Below are positions 6,389-12,309 of a DNA stretch of 15,983 nt, piece by piece (position 1 is the first letter of the stretch; each line of letters begins with the position of its first letter). The notes beneath the pieces were generated by a model. It saw nothing but the letters and a program-made list of their open reading frames with translations. It ran no database searches and was not told the DNA's origin. Location: positions 1-15,983 of the forward strand of contig DASRXN010000099.1 of NCBI GenBank assembly GCA_035654135.1. Direction: 5' to 3'. Source of the stretch: Fen-999 sp035654135 (lineage in GTDB: Bacteria > Pseudomonadota > Gammaproteobacteria > Burkholderiales > Rhodocyclaceae). Both the position numbers and the translations under genes were made by a program.

Positions 6389-7207
6389 GCGCAGGCGCTC
6401 GGCCACCGCTTCCATCCAGGCGAGCGGAGCCGGTTTCAGGCGCGACGCCTCGATTTGGGCCGACGGTCTCGCAAGACCGTAGAGAAAAACGCCACAAATA
6501 TTCGCTCGACTGCGAGCGAAAAACGCTGCCAGTGCATCCACTTCGCCGGCGGCCGGCAATTGTCCATCCAGTTCGAACAGGCAGGTTTGCACCCAGGTCG
6601 GGCAAAGCTCGCAGCATTCCCGCAATCGCCGCTCGACGCTGTCCATTTTCAAGCGAGTGCCGTTGATGCGGGCGACCACACTGCTGTCCGCCGCATCCAC
6701 CTTGAACCACACCTCGCCACCGGCCTTGCCGATACTGGCAATCCCCGCTCGCACGGCGCGCCGATCGACCAGACTGCCATTGGTGATCAGCCGCAGCTTG
6801 ACACTGGGCAGCAGATTCCGCCGCGCCAGGGCATCCACAGCCAATTCGACGGCCTGCGGAAACTCCGCCGCGCTGGTCGGCTCGCCATTCCCCGAGATGG
6901 CGATGTCGATCAGTTGCCGGTGCGGTTTCGGCACCCGCCGGACGAGGAAGTCGCCGGCCACGATGTCGTCCAGCATCCGATCGAGTTCCCGCTTCAGGCG
7001 GGTGAGATCGATCGGCGGCGGACCGCCGCGCTTCAGGTCCGGCACTTGGCAGTAGATGCAGCGCCAGTTGCAGGCGTTGTTGGGATTGAGATTGACGCCG
7101 ATCGATACGCCGCCCGCACGCCGCGATACCACGGGATAGACGTAGGTCATGCCAGCGCTGTCTCTGGAGTGATCTTCGACCGACAGGAGACTGGAAGTGA
7201 GGGGCAT
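6356..7207 (-). CDS. Radical SAM protein of unassigned function (COG0731-like)
   Basis: This 283-residue protein has the radical SAM signature CNWRCIYC (Cys46, Cys50, Cys53), which binds the [4Fe-4S] cluster and S-adenosylmethionine. The SGNGEPT motif (residues 105-111) matches the SAM-binding GGEP-type motif of the family. The phrase SIGVNLNPNNACNWRCIYCQVPDL resembles radical SAM proteins related to TYW1/COG0731, which I infer only at superfamily level. Extra cysteines at 198, 199, 202, 209 and 238 might support an auxiliary cluster. It is not QueE, which has a different N-terminus and is shorter. It is divergent from queD, 49 bases away. The start at 7207 keeps DHSRDSAGMTYVYPVVSRRAGG, which appears conserved; Met20 (7150) is the alternative. 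Confidence 0.82.
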   Translation of the reverse strand: MPLTSSLLSVEDHSRDSAGMTYVYPVVSRRAGGVSIGVNLNPNNACNWRCIYCQVPDLKRGGPPPIDLTRLKRELDRMLDDIVAGDFLVRRVPKPHRQLIDIAISGNGEPTSAAEFPQAVELAVDALARRNLLPSVKLRLITNGSLVDRRAVRAGIASIGKAGGEVWFKVDAADSSVVARINGTRLKMDSVERRLRECCELCPTWVQTCLFELDGQLPAAGEVDALAAFFARSRANICGVFLYGLARPSAQIEASRLKPAPLAWMEAVAERLRAQGLTVEVRP

Positions 7208-7221
7208 TGCGGGCCGGGAGA

Positions 7222-7227
7222 TATAAT
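7222..7227 (+). promoter_or_regulatory. -10 box of the queD promoter
   Basis: A perfect TATAAT lies 29 bases before the queD ATG, predicting a leader of about 23 bases. No acceptable -35 hexamer is seen 16-18 bases upstream, so an activator may be needed. The leader is too short for a preQ1 riboswitch. Confidence 0.5.
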
Positions 7228-7256
7228 GAGGGCCGTTTCAGCTTACCATCGATCCC

Positions 7257-7727
7257 ATGTTGATCACCCGCCGCCTCGAATTCGATGCCGGCCATCGCAT
7301 CCCCGACCACCAGAGCCAGTGCCGCCATCTGCACGGGCACCGCTACGCCATAGAGATCACATTGTCCGGCACCGTGCTGGAGGCCACGGGCGTACCGGAA
7401 AACGGCATGATCATGGATTTCTCCCGCGTCAAGCAGTTGGCGAAGGAACATGTCGTCGATGTCTGGGACCACGCCTTTCTGGTCCATCGCGGCGATGCCA
7501 CCGTGGTCGCCTTTCTGGCGTCGCTGCCGGACCATAAGACAGTCGTGCTGGATGCCGTGCCGACGGCCGAGAACCTGGCTCGCACAGCGTTCTCCATCCT
7601 CGACCCGAAATATCGCGCCACCTACGGCAACCATCTGCGGCTGGAACAGGTCAGGATTTATGAAACGCCCAACTGCTGGGCGGACGCCACCCGTATCGAC
7701 CTGACTAACGCCGGGGAACAGGCGTAG
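7257..7727 (+). CDS. queD: 6-carboxy-5,6,7,8-tetrahydropterin synthase (QueD/PTPS family)
   Basis: This 156-residue enzyme converts dihydroneopterin triphosphate to 6-carboxytetrahydropterin, an early step in queuosine (preQ0) synthesis for tRNA. The zinc ligands His13 (FDAGHRI), His26 and His28 (CRHLHGHRY) and the catalytic Cys22 are present, together with WDHAFL (His72), the PTAENLA motif (102-108) and Glu136 in YETPNCWA. It is longer than the E. coli enzyme (about 120 residues) by an insertion near residues 75-100, as in other proteobacterial homologues. No strong ribosome binding site precedes the ATG. The neighbouring tRNA-Ser gene is not a queuosine substrate. A true pterin synthase role is less likely. 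Confidence 0.93.
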   Translation: MLITRRLEFDAGHRIPDHQSQCRHLHGHRYAIEITLSGTVLEATGVPENGMIMDFSRVKQLAKEHVVDVWDHAFLVHRGDATVVAFLASLPDHKTVVLDAVPTAENLARTAFSILDPKYRATYGNHLRLEQVRIYETPNCWADATRIDLTNAGEQA

Positions 7728-7730
7728 AAT
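7701..7730 (+). promoter_or_regulatory. Candidate tRNA-Ser(TGA) promoter
   Basis: CTGACT (7701-7706) and TAGAAT (7725-7730) are spaced by 18 bases and overlap the end of queD. The start site near 7737-7740 would give a short leader of about 10 bases. Confidence 0.5.
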
Positions 7731-7749
7731 CCGCCCCGCTCAGCGTTGC

Positions 7750-7837
7750 GGAAGCGTGGCAGAGTGGTTAAATGCACCGGTCTTGAAAACCGGCAACGGG
7801 CAACCGTTCGTGAGTTCGAATCTCACCGCTTCCGCCA
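7750..7837 (+). tRNA. tRNA-Ser (anticodon TGA)
   Basis: This 88-base class II tRNA has acceptor arms GGAAGCG (7750-7756) and CGCTTCC (7827-7833), discriminator G and encoded CCA (7835-7837). The anticodon stem CCGGT/ACCGG holds loop CTTGAAA with anticodon TGA, reading UCN codons. The long variable arm (CAACGGGCAACCGTTCG) is characteristic of serine tRNAs. No terminator follows; downstream DNA carries an opposite-strand gene fragment that ends 20 bases away. Confidence 0.97.
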
Positions 7838-7856
7838 AACAGTTGCCAAGAAAGTC

Positions 7857-8318
7857 TCAGCTCAGGCCGGCGACCCTGGCACCAGGGGCGACTTCCAGAC
7901 GATCATACGGCAGCCGCGTACCGTCGCCGAGCATCAAGGCGTGATCCGAAGGGTCGACTCCAGCGACCGTGGCACCGATGATGCGAATGCCGTAACGGCT
8001 GGCCAGACTTCGGCGGTCGTACGGAAAGTGCTCGGTAAAGCCGTCATCTTTTCCTTCCGCACCAGCCGGAGACGGCGCATTGCCGCGGACGTTGGGTTCG
8101 ACAAGCGTCACATCCAGGCGGTTGCCGGCCCAGAGCTTGAGGAATCGTGCCATGTTGGCACCTGCCACGCCTCGACATCCGACCACCACCAAGCGCTGGC
8201 GAGCTTCGACATTCGAAGGCTTCCCGCAGTACGGGGGCGGGAAAGCGCGCCGGTCCGTAGCACGACGTCCCGTCCTGGAGCCACCAGCGCGCCGGTCATA
8301 GAATCGACGTTCGACCAT
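7857..8318 (-). CDS. Truncated FAD/NAD-binding protein, FccB/sulfide-dehydrogenase-like fragment
   Basis: This 153-residue reading frame resembles only the N-terminal FAD-binding part of flavocytochrome c sulfide dehydrogenase flavoproteins, which are usually about 400 residues or more. Residues 43-76 (LVVVGCRGVAGANMARFLKL, then DVTLVEPN) and 98-147 (FPYDRRSLASRYGIRIIG, then ALMLGDGTRLPYDRLEVAPG) follow that family. The dinucleotide motif is damaged: the usual GGG run reads CRG. The segment between residues 77 and 95, which in FccB carries the flavin-region cysteine, is unrecognisable. The first 40 residues form an Arg-rich tail with ERR/DRR repeats instead of a Tat signal. A very good ribosome binding site AGGAGG (8326-8331) lies 7 bases before the ATG, so it may still be translated. 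The frame stops 20 bases from the tRNA-Ser CCA end. It is either a decaying remnant or a repurposed mini-protein. Confidence 0.65.
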   Translation of the reverse strand: MVERRFYDRRAGGSRTGRRATDRRAFPPPYCGKPSNVEARQRLVVVGCRGVAGANMARFLKLWAGNRLDVTLVEPNVRGNAPSPAGAEGKDDGFTEHFPYDRRSLASRYGIRIIGATVAGVDPSDHALMLGDGTRLPYDRLEVAPGARVAGLS

Positions 8319-8337
8319 AATTTTTCCTCCTGATGCG

Positions 8338-8390
8338 ACCTGTTGCTAACCTGTTGCCATATGGTCAAGAAGATTGCGTGGTTGGTCAAG
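8338..8390 (-). repeat. Two pairs of short direct repeats upstream of the flavoprotein fragment
   Basis: ACCTGTTGC occurs at 8338-8346 and 8349-8357 (11-base period). TGGTCAAG occurs at 8362-8369 and 8383-8390 (21-base period). Both periods are close to whole DNA turns, so repeats face the same side of the helix, as binding sites for a regulator often do. They lie just upstream of the ribosome binding site of the minus-strand gene. Confidence 0.45.
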
Positions 8391-8443
8391 GATGTCGCTG
8401 TTCCCCGACAAATCGCTCATACTCTGACTTCAGCAAGATCAAG

Positions 8444-8470
8444 CTTGAAACTTTGGCAATAATGCCCCAC
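8444..8470 (+). promoter_or_regulatory. Sigma-32 (heat-shock) type promoter for the BI-1 family gene
   Basis: CTTGAAA (8444-8450) matches the RpoH -35 element exactly. CCCCAC followed by TCT (8465-8473) matches most of the RpoH -10 element CCCCATnT. The 14-base spacing is within the known range. The start site would be near 8480, about 32 bases before the ATG. No equally good sigma-70 pair was found here. Confidence 0.6.
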
Positions 8471-8511
8471 TCTAATGCGCTGTAATTCCTAATGTGAGGG
8501 AGATTCTCGAG

Positions 8512-9207
8512 ATGCAAGGCAATTTCGACGTTATCGGTAGCGGCTCGGTCAGCGGCTCGGTACTCGGGCAGAACCGTGTCCTGCGCAACACCTACGCTTT
8601 GCTGGCCTTGTCCATGGTGCCGACGGTACTCGGTGCGCTGGTCGGCATCCAACTGAACTTCTCGTTCCTCTCTGGCAGCCCGGTGATGGCTTTCCTGCTG
8701 TTCCTGGGTGTCGCCTGGGGCTTCATGTGGGGCATCGAGAAGACCAAGGATAGCGGCACGGGCGTGCTGCTGCTGCTCGCCTTCACCTTCTTCATGGGCT
8801 TGATGCTGTCCATGAGCCTGCAAGTGGCACTCGGCTTCAAAAACGGTGGTTCGCTAATCGCCATGGCGGCGGGCGGCACCGGCGCCATCTTCTTCGCCCT
8901 GGCGGGCGTAGCTTCGACCACCAAGCGCGATCTGTCCGGCCTGAGCAAGTTCCTCTTCGCCGGCCTGATCCTGGTCCTGGTGGCGGCACTGGCCAACGCC
9001 TTCTTCCAGATTCCGGCGCTGGCGCTGGCGATTTCCGCCATCGCGGTGGTGCTGTTCTCGGCCTACATCCTGTTCGACATCAACCGCATCGTCCAGGGCG
9101 GCGAAACCAACTACATTACGGCGACGCTGGCGGTCTATCTCGACATTTACAACGTTTTCGTCAGCCTGCTCAACCTGCTTATGGCGTTTACCGGCCAGCG
9201 CGATTAA
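8512..9207 (+). CDS. Bax inhibitor-1 / YccA family integral membrane protein
   Basis: This 231-residue inner-membrane protein has about seven hydrophobic segments: roughly residues 26-45, 48-70, 78-97, 109-129, 139-160, 163-182 and 200-220. It ends with LAVYLDIYNVFVSLLNLLMAFTGQRD. The soluble N-terminus (GSGSVSGSVLGQNRVLRNTYALLALSM) and the AYILFDINRIVQGGETNYITATLAVYLDIYN segment with conserved acidic residues are hallmarks of the UPF0005/BI-1 family. E. coli YccA of this family is a substrate and modulator of the FtsH protease, and other members conduct calcium. I chose ATG 8512 because GAGGGAG (8496-8502) lies 9 bases upstream; a GTG at 8494 lies before that site. The heat-shock-type promoter fits a membrane quality-control role. 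Confidence 0.92.
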   Translation: MQGNFDVIGSGSVSGSVLGQNRVLRNTYALLALSMVPTVLGALVGIQLNFSFLSGSPVMAFLLFLGVAWGFMWGIEKTKDSGTGVLLLLAFTFFMGLMLSMSLQVALGFKNGGSLIAMAAGGTGAIFFALAGVASTTKRDLSGLSKFLFAGLILVLVAALANAFFQIPALALAISAIAVVLFSAYILFDINRIVQGGETNYITATLAVYLDIYNVFVSLLNLLMAFTGQRD

Positions 9208-9219
9208 GAAAAGTCAGCC

Positions 9220-9263
9220 GTGGCAATACGCCACCTGAGCGCCGACCTGCGGGTCGGCGTTTT
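9220..9263 (+). terminator. Terminator after the BI-1 family gene (tandem hairpins)
   Basis: A small hairpin GTGGC/GCCAC (9220-9234) is followed by an 8-base perfect stem CGCCGACC/GGTCGGCG (9240-9259) with a 4-base loop and then TTTTCGTTT. The second is a classic intrinsic terminator on the plus strand. The convergent rlmD stop lies immediately beyond. Confidence 0.88.
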
Positions 9264-9268
9264 CGTTT

Positions 9269-10564
9269 CTAGCGCTCAAAAAGCGCGATCGACTCTACGT
9301 GCGAGGTATGCGGAAACATGCTGGCGATGCCGGCACCGCGCAGCACGTAGTCCTTCTCGTGCACCAGCACGGCGGCATCGCGCGCCAGCGTCGCCGGACT
9401 GCACGAAACGTAAACTATGCGCCGGGGACCTGCCTTACCGAGCGCCTTGACGACCGCGATCGCTCCGTCACGCGGCGGATCGATCAGCAGTTTGTCGAAC
9501 GTGCCCAGGGCGGCAAGGCTTTCCGGCGTCGCCTCGAACAGGTTGGCGACATGAAACTCGCAGCGTTCCTCCAGGCCATTCAACTCGGCATTGGCGCGAG
9601 CGCGCTCGACCAGCGGCTTGCTGCCCTCGACGCCGACGACGTGGGCGCCCGATGCGGCGATCGGCAGCGTGAAGTTGCCAAGGCCGCAGAAGAGATCGCC
9701 GATACGCTCGCCCGGCGCGGGCTTCAGCAGACTCATCGCCCGCCGCACCAGCATGCGGTTGATGCCATGATTGACTTGGGTGAAGTCGGTCGGCCGGAAG
9801 CGCAGCACAACGCCGAAGTCCGGCAGCCGGTACTCCAGCGGCGGCGCATCCGAAGGATGGAATAGCGCGGCCGTATCCGGTCCGCCGGGTTGCAGGTACC
9901 AGACGATCCCGTAGTCGTCGGCAAAGCGCCGCAGTTTGTCTTCATCACCGGACGTCAGAGGTTCCAGATTGCGCAGCACCAGCACGTGCTGGTCGTCACC
10001 CACCGCGACCTCGATCTGCGGCAGGCGATCCGGCGTCGACATCCCGGCCACAAGTTCCTTAAGCGGCGAAATCAGGCACGAAATGGCCGACGGCAACACC
10101 GCGCAGGAATCCATCACCGCCACGTAGCTGCTGCGCTTCTCGTGGAAACCGACCAGCACGCCACCCTTCTTGACCACGTTGCGTACCGACAGGCGCGCGC
10201 GGTGGCGGTAGCCCCAGGCGGGGCCGGAAATCGGCGGCAATATCGTTTCCGGCCTCAGCCGGGCCAGATGCCAGAGCGCATCTTCCAACACGCGTTGCTT
10301 GGCCGCCGTCTGCGCGCCCGGTTCGAGATGCTGCATGCTGCAGCCACCGCAGACACCGAAATGCGGGCAACCGGGCGTCACCCGCTGACTGGAGGCCTTG
10401 ATGACGTGGACGACTTGCGCCTGCTCGTAAGTCGGTTTGCGGCGATAGCTCGCGTACTCAACCCGTTCGCCCGGCAGGGCGCCCTCAATGAAGATCACCT
10501 TGCCCTCGACATGCGCCACGCCGCGACCTTCGTTGTCCAGCGATTCGATCAGGGCTTCAGACAT
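9269..10564 (-). CDS. rlmD: 23S rRNA (uracil-1939-C5)-methyltransferase RlmD
   Basis: This 431-residue enzyme methylates a uridine of 23S rRNA using S-adenosylmethionine. An N-terminal TRAM-like RNA-binding region (residues 1-56) is followed by the iron-sulfur cluster cysteines Cys66, Cys72, Cys75 (GCPHFGVCGGC) and Cys154. The SAM-dependent methyltransferase domain has DLFCGLGNFTLPIA (motif I) and IDPPRDG (motif IV), with the catalytic nucleophile Cys388 in VSCSPATLARD. The start MSEALIESLDNEGRG is preceded by GGAAG; the frame is open further upstream, but that extension crosses the divergent roxA start and is not conserved. It is divergent from roxA with a 38-base gap. RlmC or TrmA are less likely because of the Cys pattern and length. 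Confidence 0.94.
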   Translation of the reverse strand: MSEALIESLDNEGRGVAHVEGKVIFIEGALPGERVEYASYRRKPTYEQAQVVHVIKASSQRVTPGCPHFGVCGGCSMQHLEPGAQTAAKQRVLEDALWHLARLRPETILPPISGPAWGYRHRARLSVRNVVKKGGVLVGFHEKRSSYVAVMDSCAVLPSAISCLISPLKELVAGMSTPDRLPQIEVAVGDDQHVLVLRNLEPLTSGDEDKLRRFADDYGIVWYLQPGGPDTAALFHPSDAPPLEYRLPDFGVVLRFRPTDFTQVNHGINRMLVRRAMSLLKPAPGERIGDLFCGLGNFTLPIAASGAHVVGVEGSKPLVERARANAELNGLEERCEFHVANLFEATPESLAALGTFDKLLIDPPRDGAIAVVKALGKAGPRRIVYVSCSPATLARDAAVLVHEKDYVLRGAGIASMFPHTSHVESIALFER

Positions 10565-10588
10565 ATCTGCTTCCGGGAAAAGGGCGAG

Positions 10589-10596
10589 ATTATAAT
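10589..10596. promoter_or_regulatory. Overlapping divergent -10 boxes for rlmD and roxA
   Basis: The palindromic core ATTATAAT contains a perfect TATAAT on both strands: plus 10591-10596 and minus 10594-10589. Minus-strand transcripts would start near 10582, giving rlmD an 18-base leader. Plus-strand transcripts would start at or within a few bases of the roxA ATG (10603). Neither direction has a good -35 box. The two polymerase sites exclude each other. Confidence 0.55.
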
Positions 10597-10602
10597 GATC
10601 GA

Positions 10603-11712
10603 ATGATCCCGACCCTCCTCGGCGGCCTGACGGCCGACCAGTTTCTTGCCGAATACTGGCAGAAAAAGCCGCTGCTGGTCCGCGGCGCATTGCCGGGTTT
10701 CTCCGGCCTGCTGTCGCGCGATGATTTGCTCGACTTGTCCTGCCGGGACGACGTCGAATCGCGCTTCGTCTCGCAGACCGGCGGCTGGACCATCGGCCAC
10801 GGCCCGTTTTCGCGCGCCGCTCTGCGCCGCAAGAGCAAGCCCTGGACGGTGCTGGTGCAGAGCCTCAATCTCGTCCTGCCGACGGCCGATGAACTGATGC
10901 GGGAATTCGGCTTCGTTCCCTACGCCCGCCTCGACGACCTGATGGTCAGCTACGCCACCGACGGTGGCGGTGTCGGCCCGCATTTCGACAGCTACGACGT
11001 CTTCCTCATTCAGGGAATGGGCAAGCGGCGCTGGCGCATCGGCAACCAGAAGGACCAGACGCTGATCGACGGTTTGCCGATTCGCATCCTCAAGGATTTC
11101 CGGCCGGTGCACGACTGGGTGCTGGAACCGGGCGACATGCTCTACCTGCCGCCTGAATGGGCCCACGACGGCATCGCCGTCGGCGAGTGCATGACCTACT
11201 CGGTCGGCTTCCGCGCCGCGCCGGCGCAGGAACTGGCCGAGCAGTTCCTCATGTTTCTCCAGGATCGCGTTCAACTGTCCGGCCGGTACCGTGATCCCGG
11301 CCTCAAACGCCAGCGTCATCCGGCCGAGATCGGCACGCCCATGATCGACCAGGTCGCCGACATCCTTTCCGGCATCCGCTGGCAGCGCGACACGATCCGC
11401 GATTTTCTCGGCGCCACCCTGACCGAGCCCAAGTCGCACGTCTTTTTCGACCGGCCGGAAAAACCACTGAGCGAGCGGCGCTTCACCGCCGCCCTCGCCC
11501 GCCGCGGCGTGCGGCTGGATGCTCGCAGCCAGTTGCTGTTCGCCGGTAGCCGTTTCTACATCAACGGAGAGTCAGTCGTGGTGGCACGCCAGGATCAGGC
11601 GGCTTTCCGCGACTTGGCCGACGAGAGGGTGTTGCCCGCGCTGCCGATCAGTCCGGCGGGTCAGGATTTGCTCTACGATTGGTACCGTTGCGGTTTCGTA
11701 CATTTGCCATGA
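10603..11712 (+). CDS. roxA: Ribosomal protein L16 arginine hydroxylase (RoxA/YcfD, JmjC-cupin)
   Basis: This 369-residue 2-oxoglutarate/Fe(II) oxygenase belongs to the YcfD/RoxA family, which in E. coli hydroxylates an arginine of ribosomal protein L16. The cupin (JmjC) domain covers about residues 90-215. Iron ligands are His127 and Asp129 (GPHFDSYDVF) and His188 (PPEWAHDG), matching E. coli His125, Asp127 and His187. KRRWRIG (141-147) sits in the cofactor-binding region. The C-terminal helical dimerisation and winged-helix parts (about 216-369) complete the usual length. No Shine-Dalgarno sequence precedes ATG 10603, and a TATAAT sits only 7 bases upstream, suggesting a leaderless message. 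Its stop overlaps the next gene's start. Confidence 0.93.
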   Translation: MIPTLLGGLTADQFLAEYWQKKPLLVRGALPGFSGLLSRDDLLDLSCRDDVESRFVSQTGGWTIGHGPFSRAALRRKSKPWTVLVQSLNLVLPTADELMREFGFVPYARLDDLMVSYATDGGGVGPHFDSYDVFLIQGMGKRRWRIGNQKDQTLIDGLPIRILKDFRPVHDWVLEPGDMLYLPPEWAHDGIAVGECMTYSVGFRAAPAQELAEQFLMFLQDRVQLSGRYRDPGLKRQRHPAEIGTPMIDQVADILSGIRWQRDTIRDFLGATLTEPKSHVFFDRPEKPLSERRFTAALARRGVRLDARSQLLFAGSRFYINGESVVVARQDQAAFRDLADERVLPALPISPAGQDLLYDWYRCGFVHLP

Positions 11713-12191
11713 CCGAAACGATGACCCTCTTCGACAACGAAGTCGATTACCGTACGGCGGCTGACCTGACGCTGGCGGCCGCGAAACGCGAGATTCGCAT
11801 CTTCGACCGTGACCTCGAACGCCTGGAGTTGGACGCCCGAGCCCACATCAGTCTCTTGAGCAGCTTCTTGGCCGGAGGACGAGATCGCCACCTGCGCATC
11901 GTGCTGCACGATACCGGCCCTCTGGAGCGACATCAGGCGCGACTGGTTACCCTGATACGTCAGCACACACACACCGTCGAGGTGCGCCGCACCCCCGAGC
12001 ATCTACGGCATCTGACCGATTCCTGGATACTTGCCGACCAGAAGTACGGCACCATCCGCTTCCATGACGACCATGCGCGCGGCAAGAGCATCGCCGGCTC
12101 GGCAGCCGAAGTCCGACCGTGGTGGCAGCGCTTCGACGAAGTCTGGGAAGCGAGTGAAGTCTGTTCCCCAGGCGCAGCCACCGGACTGTAA
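11709..12191 (+). CDS. Conserved protein of unknown function (DUF7931-like, PLD-fold remnant?)
   Basis: This 160-residue soluble protein starts at ATG 11709 within an ATGA overlap with the roxA stop, so translation is coupled. The region TAADLTLAAAKREIRIFDRDLERLELD and the ending TIRFHDDHARGKSIAGSAAEVRPWWQRFDEVWEAS look like one half of a phospholipase-D-like fold. The catalytic HxKxxxxD motif is absent, so enzymatic activity is doubtful. This corresponds to what I recall as DUF7931, common downstream of roxA homologues in betaproteobacteria. The link with roxA suggests a role around ribosome modification, but the sequence does not show one. An in-frame upstream start at 11679 lies inside roxA and is unlikely. 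Confidence 0.75.
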   Translation: MTETMTLFDNEVDYRTAADLTLAAAKREIRIFDRDLERLELDARAHISLLSSFLAGGRDRHLRIVLHDTGPLERHQARLVTLIRQHTHTVEVRRTPEHLRHLTDSWILADQKYGTIRFHDDHARGKSIAGSAAEVRPWWQRFDEVWEASEVCSPGAATGL

Positions 12192-12202
12192 CAATGCCCT
12201 AC

Positions 12203-12233
12203 TTGGCATCAAGTGAATCTTTGTTGCTATAAT
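12203..12233 (+). promoter_or_regulatory. Promoter of the Met-rich lipoprotein gene (extended -10)
   Basis: TATAAT (12228-12233) is preceded by TGC, giving the extended -10 form TGnTATAAT. TTGGCA (12203-12208) lies 19 bases upstream as a -35 box. A start near 12240 gives a leader of about 70 bases, A+T-rich compared with the window. This is one of the best sigma-70-type promoters here, predicting high expression. Confidence 0.72.
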
Positions 12234-12309
12234 CCATAGTTGGACGGAAAACCGGCCACTATAAGTATTTGCTTAGCCTCAACTCTCCTTATCAAATAAA
12301 GGGACCCAA

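Noticed and set aside
6356..7207. Calling the radical SAM protein QueE
   Set aside because: QueE is shorter, begins with an EIFxSxQGEG-type segment, and has a different Cys context; those features are absent.
7208..7256. preQ1 riboswitch ahead of queD
   Set aside because: Only about 23 bases lie between the predicted start site and the ATG, and no pseudoknot-type loop is seen.
6291..7634. Minus-strand open frame of 447 codons spanning the radical SAM gene and queD
   Set aside because: It runs in another frame across two well-supported genes on opposite strands and shows no family features.
7870..7890. Terminator after tRNA-Ser(TGA) (CCCTGG/CCAGGG)
   Set aside because: The loop would be only 2 bases and there is no T-run; the sequence is better explained as coding on the minus strand.
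7750..8318. Genomic island or integrated element at tRNA-Ser
   Set aside because: No integrase, no repeated tRNA 3' end further along, and housekeeping genes resume within 700 bases. At most a deletion scar remains.
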